Shown one piece after another: positions 32,268 through 40,875 of a stretch of 64,000 nucleotides of DNA. The stretch spans positions 1,984,001 to 2,048,000 of the forward strand of contig OY970283.1 in NCBI GenBank assembly GCA_963715995.1, written 5' to 3'. Under the pieces are notes generated by a model. That model saw nothing but the letters and a program-made list of their open reading frames with translations, had not been told where the DNA came from and searched no databases. This DNA comes from DATBDN01 sp963715995. Lineage in GTDB: Bacteria > Actinomycetota > Thermoleophilia > Solirubrobacterales > Thermoleophilaceae. Positions within the stretch are counted from its first letter, which is position 1. Each line of letters opens with the position of its first letter. The translations under genes were made by a program, and so were the position numbers.

Positions 32268-33119
32268 TCAGAGATCGCGCCGCGCGAAGACCCAGCTGCC
32301 GGCTCCGATCACAGCCGCCACGTAGAGCACGGCATAGGGCCACAGCAGGGCACCGGCGTGGTGCGCGCCCCCGAACGGGCCCAGATCGAGGATGGCCCCG
32401 GTGATTCCGCCTGTATCCGAGACCGTCGCATTCAGGCCGGTCTGGAACAGGGCCTCGAACGGCAGGGCCCACGACGCCACGTCCGCGATCCGCTGGAGCG
32501 AGTGTGAGGACAGGGCGTCGCCGATCTGGCCGAGCAGCCCCGCGATCAGGCCAGCGCCGTAGACCATGAACACGGCGATGCCGTTGGCGGTCGACGAGAG
32601 CAGCACGCTGCCCGTCGTCGAGATCGCGCTGACCACGATCACCCCGCCGGCCAGCGCCAACCCAGGCTCGGCGATGTGGTCCGGCCACCAGTGGCCGGCC
32701 AGCCCCGTGGCCACCAGCGCTGCCGTGTAGACGATCAGCACGTACCCGGCGGACACGGCCGCCGCCGCGCCGAAGCGCGCCGCCAGGACGGTGGCGCGGC
32801 CAACCGGGCGCACAACGAGCGGCTGGAGCAGACCGCGCTCGGTGTCGCCGCGGATGACTCCGAGCGTCAGGAACGCGGCGAGCACGGCACCCAGGAACAG
32901 CGTCCCGAACATGGCCATGCCGAACACCGTCGCGCCGGTGAAGTCCTTCGTGTCGCCGATCGCGGGGCCGCTGAAGCCCTGAGTGTCGTGGAACGCGATC
33001 TTCGCTCCGGTGATGTAGAGGATCCCGGACCCGAGCGTGAGGATCGCCACCACCACGAACACGCGCCGCCGGATGCTCTCGCGAATGCCGTAGGCGGCGA
33101 TGGTCAGGACGTCGCTCAC
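32268..33119 (-). CDS. ABC-2 type transporter permease
   Basis: A 283-residue membrane protein with about six helices, typical of ABC-2 exporter permeases. It starts MSDVLTIAAYGIRESIRRRV and contains the conserved RGDTERGLLQPLVVRPVGR loop. It starts with a GTG overlapping the ATPase stop (GTGA), so the two form an exporter of unknown cargo. Confidence 0.87.
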   Translation of the reverse strand: MSDVLTIAAYGIRESIRRRVFVVVAILTLGSGILYITGAKIAFHDTQGFSGPAIGDTKDFTGATVFGMAMFGTLFLGAVLAAFLTLGVIRGDTERGLLQPLVVRPVGRATVLAARFGAAAAVSAGYVLIVYTAALVATGLAGHWWPDHIAEPGLALAGGVIVVSAISTTGSVLLSSTANGIAVFMVYGAGLIAGLLGQIGDALSSHSLQRIADVASWALPFEALFQTGLNATVSDTGGITGAILDLGPFGGAHHAGALLWPYAVLYVAAVIGAGSWVFARRDL

Positions 33120-33940
33120 GATGCCGGCTGGTCTCCGACCGCCTCGACGTAGGCGTCTTCGAGGGTGCTCACGAGCGGGCGAACCGCATGGATCTGCTCA
33201 CCGCGCTCCACGAGCTCGCGCACGATCCGAGCGATGTCCTCGTGCGAGTTGGCGTCGTGATGGCTGGTGCCGCTGGCAGTCTCGATGTCGACACCGCGCG
33301 GCTGGGTCAGCGCCGCCGGGGTGCCGGCGCTCACCACCTTCCCTCGGCTCAGAATGTAGACGCGGTCGCTCACCGACTCGACCTCGGACAGCAGATGCGA
33401 GTTGAGCAGCACGGACACGCCGCGCCCGCGCATCTCCTCGAGCAGGCGGCGGACGATGCGGCGCCCGACCGGGTCGAGCGCGGAGGTTGGCTCGTCGAGC
33501 AGCAGCAGTTGCGGTGAGCCCACGAGCGCCTGGGCGATCCCCAGCCGCTGCTGCATGCCCTTCGACATCTGATCCACCCGGACGCCGGCGGCATCCGCGA
33601 GGCCGACCAGCTCCAGCAGCTGCTCCCGCTCGGAGCCCCCTCCCTCCGAGCGCGCCAGCCGCTGATGCAGGGTGAGCACCTCGGAGGCCGTGGACCAGCC
33701 GGGAAAGCGGAACAGCTCCGCCAGATAGCCGATCTGGGTGCGGGCCGCGCGTGACCCGGCCACGTGACCGGCAACGCGCGCTTGGCCCGCGGTCTGGCGT
33801 ACCAGCCCGCAGGCGATCTTCGTGAGCGTGGACTTGCCCGCGCCGTTGGGCCCGAGCAGGCCGACGATCTCACCCTGCTCGACCACGATGTCCACACCCG
33901 CCAGCGCGCGCTTGGCTCCGTAGGCCTTCTCCAGCGACAC
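33116..33940 (-). CDS. ABC transporter ATP-binding protein
   Basis: An ABC ATPase with Walker A GPNGAGKST, signature SKGMQQRLGIAQ, Walker B LLLLDEPTSALD and switch histidine NSHLL. Starting at the GTG at 33940 gives 274 residues but trims the first strand; the frame continues seven codons upstream to an ATC at 33961, reading APALEAVSL, so a non-canonical start is possible. It works with the overlapping permease. Confidence 0.9.
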   Translation of the reverse strand: MSLEKAYGAKRALAGVDIVVEQGEIVGLLGPNGAGKSTLTKIACGLVRQTAGQARVAGHVAGSRAARTQIGYLAELFRFPGWSTASEVLTLHQRLARSEGGGSEREQLLELVGLADAAGVRVDQMSKGMQQRLGIAQALVGSPQLLLLDEPTSALDPVGRRIVRRLLEEMRGRGVSVLLNSHLLSEVESVSDRVYILSRGKVVSAGTPAALTQPRGVDIETASGTSHHDANSHEDIARIVRELVERGEQIHAVRPLVSTLEDAYVEAVGDQPAS

Positions 33941-33986
33941 GGCTTCGAGGGCAGGCGCGATGCCGGCAGTCTAGGTTCAGCGTTCG

Positions 33987-35141
33987 ATGCTTCCCCACCC
34001 TCCCCCCGGCCCCGCGCGCCGCCGGCTAGTGGCCCTGTGCGTGGTGGCCTTCGTCGCGCTGGTCGCCGGGCTCGTGGTCGCGGCCAGCGGCCCCGGTTCG
34101 AGCGGCGAGGCGCAGTCGCACAGCGCGGTTGCGGGCCTGCCCGCGCCCGCGGTTGGCCAGGCAAAGCGCCTGTCGCTCGCCCGCCAGATCGGCGAGGTGC
34201 TCGTCATCGCGTTCCCCGGCACGACGCCCCCGTCGTATGTGCGGCGCGCGCTTCGCAACGAGCGTGCCGCCGGGGTGATCCTGTTCCGCGGCAACGCCCC
34301 CAGCGAGCCGGTCACCCGCGCGCTCACGCGCAGCCTCCAACGCGCCGCTCACCATCGGGCGCTGATCGCGACCGACCAGGAGGGTGGGCCGATCCGCATC
34401 CTGCCGTGGGCCGCCCCGAAGCCCGCCGAGGGCGACGTTCCCACTCCGGCGCTGGCGCGGTCGCAGGCCGTGGCGGCGGCCCGTGCGCTACGACGCGACG
34501 GCGTGAACGTGAACCTCGCACCCGTGGCCGACGTCGGCGGACCGGGCTCGGTCATGAACGGCCGCGCTTTCCCGGGCGGCTCGGCGGATGTGAGCGCGCT
34601 CGTGAGCGCCGCTGTCAGCGGCTACCGCGGCTCGAAGGTGGCCCCCACGCTCAAGCACTTCCCGGGCCTGGGCGAGGCGACCACCAACACCGACGACGGC
34701 CCGGTCACCATCTCCTCCGCCCGCGCCGCGCTGATGAGCCGAGACGTGGCGCCGTTCACCGCCGGCATCCGGGCGGGCGCGCCGCTGGTGATGGCCTCGC
34801 ACGCGCTCTACTCCGGGCTCGATCCGCGCAACATCGCCTCGCAGTCGAAGCCGATCCTGACCACGCTGCTGCGCGGGCAGCTCGCTTTCGGCGGAGTCGT
34901 GATCACCGACAGCATGGAGGCGGCTGCGGTGCTCAAGCGCAGCTCGATCGAGGTCGCGGCGCTGCGCTCGCTGAACGCCGGCGCGGACCTGCTGCTGCTG
35001 ACCGGCCCGGGCAGCTTCCCGCGCGTCACGAAGGAGCTGACGCTGGCCGCCAGGCGCTCGCCGAAGATCCGTGCCCGGATCGCCGAGGCCGCCGCGCGGG
35101 TGATCGCTCTCAAGCGATCGCTGGGCCTGCGAACCGGGTAG
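33987..35141 (+). CDS. Glycoside hydrolase family 3 (NagZ-like)
   Basis: A 384-residue protein with an N-terminal membrane anchor (about residues 13-33) and a GH3 barrel. The nucleophile aspartate is in VVITDSMEAAAV and the substrate loop in KHFPGLGEATTNTD. In classical NagZ that loop carries an Asp-x-His dyad; here the positions read Asn and Asp. It may cleave N-acetylglucosaminides from peptidoglycan or another beta-glycan outside the membrane. It is 13 bases upstream of nadE. Confidence 0.85.
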   Translation: MLPHPPPGPARRRLVALCVVAFVALVAGLVVAASGPGSSGEAQSHSAVAGLPAPAVGQAKRLSLARQIGEVLVIAFPGTTPPSYVRRALRNERAAGVILFRGNAPSEPVTRALTRSLQRAAHHRALIATDQEGGPIRILPWAAPKPAEGDVPTPALARSQAVAAARALRRDGVNVNLAPVADVGGPGSVMNGRAFPGGSADVSALVSAAVSGYRGSKVAPTLKHFPGLGEATTNTDDGPVTISSARAALMSRDVAPFTAGIRAGAPLVMASHALYSGLDPRNIASQSKPILTTLLRGQLAFGGVVITDSMEAAAVLKRSSIEVAALRSLNAGADLLLLTGPGSFPRVTKELTLAARRSPKIRARIAEAAARVIALKRSLGLRTG

Positions 35142-35154
35142 CGATAATTGACAC

Positions 35155-36936
35155 ATGAGCAGGCTCACAGTCGCTCTCGCGCAGATCGATGCCACGGTCG
35201 GAGACCTCGACGGCAACGCCGAGAAGATCCGGGCCGGGATCGACCATGCGCGCGGCGAGGGCGCGCAGCTCGTCGTCTTCCCGGAGCTGGCGCTGACCGG
35301 CTACCCGCCCGAGGACCTACTGATCAGGACCCACTTCCTGCGGCGCACGGCCGAGCGGCTCGAGGAGCTCGCCGAGGCGGCCGAGGACATCGTCGCGCTC
35401 GTGGGCTTCCCGCAGTTGCGCGACGACGTCTACAACGCGGCCGCGGTGCTGGGCGACGGACGCGTCCAGGCCATCTACCGCAAGACCTATCTGCCGAACT
35501 ACGGCGTCTTCGACGAGCAGCGCTACTTCCAGCAAGGCAGCGAGCCGGCGCTGATCGAGGTCGACGGCGTGCCGATCGGCCTGACTATCTGCGAGGACAT
35601 CTGGCAGCCAGGCCCGCCGGCCACGAGCGAGGCGCTTGCGGGCGCGCAGGTGATCGTCAACCTGTCGGCGTCGCCGTACCACGCAGGCAAGGGTCACGAG
35701 CGCGAGCAGATGCTCGTCCAGCGTGCGCGCGACAACATCGCGGCGGTCGTCTTCTGCAACCTGGTCGGCGGCCAGGACGAGCTGATCTTCGACGGGCACT
35801 CCGTGGTGATCGACCAGGACGGCAACGTGGTTGCCCGCGCGCCGCAGTTCGAGGAGGCGCAGATCGTCGCGACGATCGACCTGGCAGCGGTCACCACGCG
35901 GCGGCTCCAGGACGCGCGCCACCGCGACGCGGTGCACGCCGAGCGGCTGCGGGGCGGCACACCCGTGGCCACGATCGCGCGCCTGGCGGCGCGGCCGGTG
36001 CGCGAGCCGGTGACGGTCGGCGGCGACGGCCCCGACGGCTCCCCCCGCGGCGGCGACATGGGCGGTCCGAAGGCCGAGTTGAAGGACGAGCCCGACGAGA
36101 TCTACTCGGCGCTGGTGCTCGGCGTGCGCGACTACGTCGAGAAGAACGGCTTCGAGCGCGTGGTGTTCGGGCTCTCCGGTGGCATCGACTCGGCGCTGGT
36201 CGCGTTGATCGCAGCCGACGCCGTAGGCCCCGAGCGCGTGACCTGCGTGGTCATGCCCTCGCCCTACTCGTCGGGCGAGACCCAGGACGACGCGCGCACG
36301 ATCGCCAAGAACCTGGGCACCGACCTGATCGACCTGCGCATCGAGGAGCCGATGGAGGCGTTCGAGCGCATCCTCGCGTCGTCGTTCGAGGGCACCGAGC
36401 CAGACATCACCGAGGAGAACCTCCAGGCGCGGATCCGCGGCAACCTGGTGATGGCGCTCTCCAACAAGTTCGGCTGGCTCGTGCTGACGACCGGCAACAA
36501 GTCGGAGATGTCGGTCGGCTACGCCACGCTCTACGGAGACATGGCCGGCGGCTTCGCCGTCCTGAAAGACGTCTTCAAGGGCACCGTCTACCGACTGGTC
36601 GAGTGGCGCAACCAGCAGGCAGGCCGCGAGCTCGTGCCGAGCAGCGTGATCGACCGTCCCCCGTCAGCCGAGCTGCGCTTCGAGCAGCGCGACGACCAGT
36701 CGCTGCCGAGCTACGACCTGCTCGACGCAATCCTCGAGGGCTACGTGGAGGACGACCTCGACGCGGAGGAGCTGTGCGGCCGCGGCCTCCCCGAGGACGA
36801 CGTCAGGCGCGTCATCCGGATGGTCGACCGCGCCGAGTACAAGCGCCGCCAGGCACCACCCGGTATCAGAATCTCGACGAAGGCATTCGGCCGCGACCGC
36901 AGGCTGCCGATAACGAACCGCTTCGACGCGGGCTGA
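35155..36936 (+). CDS. nadE: Glutamine-dependent NAD+ synthetase
   Basis: A 593-residue two-domain enzyme. The N-terminal nitrilase-type amidase has Glu (FPELALTGY), Lys (RKTYLPNYGVF) and Cys (GLTICEDIW). The C-terminal synthetase has the PP-loop GLSGGIDSALV and TTGNKSEMSVGYATLYGDM. It makes NAD from deamido-NAD, ATP and glutamine. Length is normal for the glutamine-using form. The ATG follows the GH3 stop by 13 bases. Confidence 0.95.
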   Translation: MSRLTVALAQIDATVGDLDGNAEKIRAGIDHARGEGAQLVVFPELALTGYPPEDLLIRTHFLRRTAERLEELAEAAEDIVALVGFPQLRDDVYNAAAVLGDGRVQAIYRKTYLPNYGVFDEQRYFQQGSEPALIEVDGVPIGLTICEDIWQPGPPATSEALAGAQVIVNLSASPYHAGKGHEREQMLVQRARDNIAAVVFCNLVGGQDELIFDGHSVVIDQDGNVVARAPQFEEAQIVATIDLAAVTTRRLQDARHRDAVHAERLRGGTPVATIARLAARPVREPVTVGGDGPDGSPRGGDMGGPKAELKDEPDEIYSALVLGVRDYVEKNGFERVVFGLSGGIDSALVALIAADAVGPERVTCVVMPSPYSSGETQDDARTIAKNLGTDLIDLRIEEPMEAFERILASSFEGTEPDITEENLQARIRGNLVMALSNKFGWLVLTTGNKSEMSVGYATLYGDMAGGFAVLKDVFKGTVYRLVEWRNQQAGRELVPSSVIDRPPSAELRFEQRDDQSLPSYDLLDAILEGYVEDDLDAEELCGRGLPEDDVRRVIRMVDRAEYKRRQAPPGIRISTKAFGRDRRLPITNRFDAG

Positions 36937-37009
36937 GACCACCGGACGCGCGAGGGCTCGAGCCGCGCGGTTCGCGAGCAGAGTGATCACGGCGGCGCGA
37001 TTTTCGGGA

Positions 37010-37054
37010 GCAACCGTCAATTGGTGTCGCATAGCGACAGTTATTGACGGTTGC
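37010..37054. repeat. Palindromic repeat 1 (central ATA loop)
   Basis: Two nested perfect stems: GCAACCGTCAAT/ATTGACGGTTGC outside and TGTCGC/GCGACA around an ATA loop inside. It lies between the convergent nadE and thioesterase genes, so it could also serve as a bidirectional terminator. Confidence 0.7.
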
Positions 37055-37074
37055 GGCGCTATCCCGGGGAGCAA

Positions 37075-37111
37075 CGTTCAATTGCTCCCGCATAGCGGGA
37101 ACTATCGAACG
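37075..37111. repeat. Palindromic repeat 2 (central ATA loop)
   Basis: Outer CGTTCAAT/ATCGAACG (one mismatch) and inner TCCCGC/GCGGGA around ATA. It has the same layout and core as the palindrome 20 bases upstream, showing that these are members of a repeat family. Confidence 0.65.
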
Positions 37112-37170
37112 AAGCGAGCGCGTTCGCGGGCGAAGCGGCCGGCGGGAGAGCGCAAGCGCCACGCCGCCGC

Positions 37171-37194
37171 CCCTTGGCCGAGGCAGTTTGCGCA
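37171..37194 (+). repeat. Dispersed 24-bp repeat, copy A
   Basis: These 24 bases, starting CCCTTGGCCGAGG, occur again exactly but inverted at 50246-50269. In both places a palindrome with the ATA-type core lies upstream in the same relative orientation. Confidence 0.7.
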
Positions 37195-37208
37195 GCGCAC
37201 CGCCGGCG

Positions 37209-37640
37209 CTAGCCGGCGGAGTCGGCCGGCCGCGGATCCAGCACCGCGAGCGTCACGCGGCTCACGGCGCAGCGCTTCCCGGCGTCGTCGGTGAACTCGC
37301 ACTCCCAGACCCAGGTCGTGCGGCCGGAGTGCAGCGCCCGCGCTGTCGCGGTCACGCTTCCCGACGAGACGGGACGCAGGAAGCTCGTGTGGTTCGACGA
37401 TCCGACCGCGATCTTGCCCGCCGCGGCGACCTGGCGGTAGGTGGCTCCGGAGCAGAGCCCCTCGGCGAAAGCGGCATACACGCCGCCGTGGACGATCCCG
37501 AACGGCTGGCGGTGCCGGTTCGCCACCTCGAAGCGGCCCGTCGCGTGGTCGGATCCCATCGCGACGACCTCGAAGCCCAGCATGCCGTCGAGGGTCTCCT
37601 CCATAGGAATTGCATAAGACGGCTCGCCGGACACAGGCAT
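37209..37640 (-). CDS. PaaI-type hotdog-fold thioesterase
   Basis: The ATG at 37640 has AAGGG at good spacing and gives 143 residues; 37604 is an alternative. The hotdog signature is PFGIVHGGVYAAFAEGLCSG, followed by NHTSFLRPVSSGSVTATA, as in PaaI and 1,4-dihydroxy-2-naphthoyl-CoA thioesterases. It hydrolyses an aromatic or acyl-CoA ester; which one is unknown. Confidence 0.85.
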   Translation of the reverse strand: MPVSGEPSYAIPMEETLDGMLGFEVVAMGSDHATGRFEVANRHRQPFGIVHGGVYAAFAEGLCSGATYRQVAAAGKIAVGSSNHTSFLRPVSSGSVTATARALHSGRTTWVWECEFTDDAGKRCAVSRVTLAVLDPRPADSAG

Positions 37641-37661
37641 GAAGTTACCCTTGTTCGTCCG

Positions 37662-38732
37662 ATGGCCACCTTTGACCAGCTTGCAGCGGACCAGCGCGCG
37701 ATCATCGAAATCGTCCTGCGCCAGGGCCGCAGCTACGAGCAGATCGGCGAGATGCTCGATCTGCCGGCCACCCGCGTCCGGGAGCTCGCGCGCGAGGCGC
37801 TCGCCGAGCTGGCGCCGCACACCGCCGAGTTCGTCGACCCACAGTGGCGCGGCCAGCTTGCCGATTACGTGCTCGGCCAGCAGACCGGGCCCGAGGCGCA
37901 GGCAACCCGTGGACACCTGAAGCGCTCGGAGCCTGGCCGCATCTGGACCTACTCCCTGCTCGACGCGCTCGACGAGTTCTACGAGGACGGCGATCGCCCG
38001 GAGATCCCGGTCGGCGAGTCGGGCGGCCGCCCGCGCCAGCGCGCCGCGGCAGCGCCCGCGAACGGAGAGGCACCCGCCGGCGACGCGCCCGCCGGCCCGC
38101 TTGCCGCCACCTCCCGCCGCACCGGAGCCGGCCTCTCGCCCGGCGCCCGCTCGGCGCTGAAGCGCCGGCGGATCATCGCCGCCACCGCCGGCTTGGCCGT
38201 GGTCGCGCTGCTCGTTGTCGGCGGGATCGCGCTGTTCGGCGGCGGCGACAGCAAGAAGAAGACAACCGGCGCCGCCAAGACGAGCACCACCGGCACCAGC
38301 GCGAGCTCCAGTCAGGGCCAGGTCGTCGCGCAGGCCGCGCTCGCGCCGATCGGCAAGAGCTTCAAGGGAACGGGCGCGGCGGTGGTGTACCAGAGCGGCT
38401 CGCAGGCGCTGGCCGTGGTGCGCGCCAAGCTGCCGCCGTCGAGCGGCAAGAACAAGTACGTCCTCTGGCTCTACAACAGCGAGAAGCAGCTAGTGCCGCT
38501 TGCCGCCGACGTGACCGACAAGAAGGGCAACTTCCAGGGCGCGGCGGCGCTGCCGAGCGGCTGGGAGAACTACCGCTTCTTCGACCTGACCTACCAGGCG
38601 ACGGCCGGCAAGAAGGTCGGCCACGGCACCTCGGTCATGCGCGGGCCGCTGATGGCCGCCACCCAGACCGGCACCGGAACAACGCCGAGCACCGGCACCA
38701 CCACCAGCACCGGCACCACGACCACGCCGTAG
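37662..38732 (+). CDS. Membrane protein with sigma4-like HTH and RskA-like outer domain
   Basis: A 356-residue protein. Residues 1-50 form a sigma-70 region-4-like HTH (IIEIVLRQGRSYEQIGEMLD, LPATRVRELAREAL). A charged linker is followed by one membrane helix (about 170-193) and an outer domain resembling the C-terminal part of anti-sigma-K factors (YVLWLYNSEKQLVPLAADVT). The end is a low-complexity Thr/Gly repeat. The layout suggests a one-piece membrane-tethered regulator, which is inference. Confidence 0.7.
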   Translation: MATFDQLAADQRAIIEIVLRQGRSYEQIGEMLDLPATRVRELAREALAELAPHTAEFVDPQWRGQLADYVLGQQTGPEAQATRGHLKRSEPGRIWTYSLLDALDEFYEDGDRPEIPVGESGGRPRQRAAAAPANGEAPAGDAPAGPLAATSRRTGAGLSPGARSALKRRRIIAATAGLAVVALLVVGGIALFGGGDSKKKTTGAAKTSTTGTSASSSQGQVVAQAALAPIGKSFKGTGAAVVYQSGSQALAVVRAKLPPSSGKNKYVLWLYNSEKQLVPLAADVTDKKGNFQGAAALPSGWENYRFFDLTYQATAGKKVGHGTSVMRGPLMAATQTGTGTTPSTGTTTSTGTTTTP

Positions 38733-38762
38733 ACATTGGCGACGCATAGCGTCGCTCATGTC
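38732..38762. repeat. Palindromic repeat 3 (central ATA loop)
   Basis: GCGACGC/GCGTCGC around ATA, inside GACAT/ATGTC. It begins at the stop codon of the preceding gene and faces a convergent gene, as the other copies do. Confidence 0.65.
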
Positions 38763-38800
38763 GATCGCGTGGCCCCGGTGCGACCGCTCGGCCCTGCCCG

Positions 38801-40441
38801 CTAGGGAAGGAGCTTCCCGGGGTTCATCACGCCGCGCGGGTCGAGCCGCGCCTTCGCGGCTCGCAGCAGCTCCACCCCGGTCTCGCCGACCTCGCGGGCA
38901 ACCCACGGCGCGTGGTCGATGCCGATCGCATGGTGGTGGGTGATCGTGCCGCTGGCGGCGACGATCGCGTCCGAGGCGGCGGTCTTCGCCGCGCGCCACT
39001 GCTCCAGCTCCTGGCCGCGCTGCTGCGCGGCCATGAACGTGAAGTAGAGCGAGGCCCCGGCTGGATACAGATGCGAAACGTGGCAGAGCACGAGCGGGGG
39101 CGTCCCGCGCTCCCCGAGCGACTCGCGCAGCGCCGCCCCGACCGCCTCGTAGAGACGGTGCAGGTTGGTCCAGGTGGTGGCTGTCTCGAGCGTCTCGACC
39201 ATGACGCCGCGATCGAGCAGCTCGTCACGCAGGTACGGCGCGCGGTAGCGCTGGTGCTCCCAGGCGGCCCCAGGACGCGAGCCCAGCCGCAGGCCGCCAG
39301 CCGAGCGCAGGATCGTGCGCGCGCGGTTGGCACGGTCGAGCGCCTCGTCGACCTCGCCCTCGAAGCCCAGGATCGCCAGGCATCCGTGCTCGTGGCCGCG
39401 CAGGCGCAGGTAGCGCTGCCCTAGCCGCGTCGCAAGCCCGCCCGACTGCCCGGCGCTGGCCAGCGACATGGCGGTCTCGGGCTCGTCGGAGAGCCGTGAG
39501 ACGTCACCGGCTGCGTGCGCCTGCTCGAGCTCGCGGAACGCCTCGACGGCGACCGCAAACGACTTGAAGGACCAGCCCTCGTACTGGCGCACCTCCGGCA
39601 GCGGCCGGACGGCCACCGTGACCTCGGTGATCACGCCGAGCGTGCCCTCCGAGCCCAGCACGAGCTCGCGCAGGGCCGGGGTCGGGCCGGCGGTGCCAGG
39701 CAGCGGCCGGACCTCCAGCTCGCCAGCTGGCGCCGCAAGCCTGAGCCCGAGCACCAGCCTGTCCATGCGCCCGTAGCCCGTCGACGCCTGACCCGCGGAG
39801 CGCGTAGCGGCGAAGCCGCCGATGGTGGCGTACTCCCACGACTGCGGCAGGTGCCCGAGCGTGAGCCCGTGGCCCGCCAGGGCCGCCTCGGCCTCGGGCC
39901 CGGTCATGCCGGGCTCGATGCGCGCGAGCAGCGACACCTCGTCAACTTCCACGAGCGCGGCCATACGGGCCAGATCGAGTGAGACGACCGCTGTCAACTG
40001 CCCGGCCGCCGGCTCCACGCCGCCGACAACGCTCGTGCCGCCCCCGAACGGGACCACCGCCACGCCTGCGTCCGAACACGCCTCCAGCACCGCCCGGACC
40101 TGATCGTGGTCGCCCGGGTAGACCACCAGGTCAGGCCCCGTGGCCAGGCCTGCGCGCAGCCGCACCAGGTCCGGGTAGCTGCGCCCGGCCGCGTGGCCGA
40201 CACGCGCGAGCCGGTCGTCGCGCACGCCGTCGGCTCCGACAATTGCCGTGAGGCGCCCCCGCAGGCCGGCGTCGATGCGGGAGGGCGGCAGCTGGATCGC
40301 ATCCAGCTCGACCCGCGGCGCGGGCGCCTCCTTCACGCCGAGCCCGCCCTCGATCAGCGCCTGCGCGCTTGGGGGCAGCGTCATGGCGTCGCTGTCCACG
40401 CCCCAGCCCCACCAGCGCATGCGCGGGTCCGGCGCGGTCAC
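38801..40441 (-). CDS. FAD-linked oxidase, alkyldihydroxyacetonephosphate synthase-like
   Basis: A 546-residue FAD-binding (PCMH-type) protein. FAD-contact motifs are VPFGGGTSVVGGVEP and SWEYATIGGFAATRSAGQAS; the C-terminal part has GTITHHHAIGIDHAPW and LDPRGVMNPGKLLP, characteristic of AGPS-like enzymes, which make the ether bond of ether lipids. The exact substrate could differ (2-hydroxyacid oxidases are related). It starts with GTG overlapping the preceding stop. Confidence 0.85.
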   Translation of the reverse strand: MTAPDPRMRWWGWGVDSDAMTLPPSAQALIEGGLGVKEAPAPRVELDAIQLPPSRIDAGLRGRLTAIVGADGVRDDRLARVGHAAGRSYPDLVRLRAGLATGPDLVVYPGDHDQVRAVLEACSDAGVAVVPFGGGTSVVGGVEPAAGQLTAVVSLDLARMAALVEVDEVSLLARIEPGMTGPEAEAALAGHGLTLGHLPQSWEYATIGGFAATRSAGQASTGYGRMDRLVLGLRLAAPAGELEVRPLPGTAGPTPALRELVLGSEGTLGVITEVTVAVRPLPEVRQYEGWSFKSFAVAVEAFRELEQAHAAGDVSRLSDEPETAMSLASAGQSGGLATRLGQRYLRLRGHEHGCLAILGFEGEVDEALDRANRARTILRSAGGLRLGSRPGAAWEHQRYRAPYLRDELLDRGVMVETLETATTWTNLHRLYEAVGAALRESLGERGTPPLVLCHVSHLYPAGASLYFTFMAAQQRGQELEQWRAAKTAASDAIVAASGTITHHHAIGIDHAPWVAREVGETGVELLRAAKARLDPRGVMNPGKLLP

Positions 40442-40875
40442 GACGTGAACGCGGCCTCGAGCCCCTGGAGGGCCCCGTCGATCTCACGCCGCGCGGCGCG
40501 GCGCATCTGGAGCCCGCCGAAGCGCGCCAGGCCACGCAGCCGCCGCACGATCCGCAGCTCCACCTTCGTCCCCGCGCCGGCCTGTTCCAGCACCACGCCG
40601 GTGACCGACTCGCGCAGGAAGCGCTCGAACGGTGTCTGCGCGAGCTCCTGGCGCCACACGATGCGCTCAGGCGGGTCGCTGTACACGCGCGTCCAGTCGA
40701 AGCGCACGGCGCGCCCGCGCGAGGAGGTGGCGACCGTCGTCCAAGTCTCGTCCGAAACGTCCTCCACGCGCTGCACCGTGGGCCACCAGCGCGGCAGGTG
40801 GTAGGGGTCGGAGACGATCTGCCAGAGGTCTTCCCTCGGCGCGGTGATGGTGCGCGAGCGCACGACCGTCGGCAT
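40438..40875 (-). CDS. SRPBCC (START-like) domain protein
   Basis: A 145-residue protein starting MPTVVRSRTITAPREDLWQI, with DPYHLPRWWPTVQRVEDVSD typical of polyketide-cyclase/START-like ligand-binding folds. It is coupled on both sides (ATGA to apt, GTGA to the FAD oxidase). It may bind a lipid or aromatic ligand related to the neighbouring oxidase; the ligand is unknown. Confidence 0.8.
   Translation of the reverse strand: MPTVVRSRTITAPREDLWQIVSDPYHLPRWWPTVQRVEDVSDETWTTVATSSRGRAVRFDWTRVYSDPPERIVWRQELAQTPFERFLRESVTGVVLEQAGAGTKVELRIVRRLRGLARFGGLQMRRAARREIDGALQGLEAAFTS

Noticed and set aside
35148..36986. A 612-codon frame overlapping nadE
   Set aside because: It lies one frame off nadE, is extremely arginine-rich and has no domain; nadE motifs are intact in the other frame.
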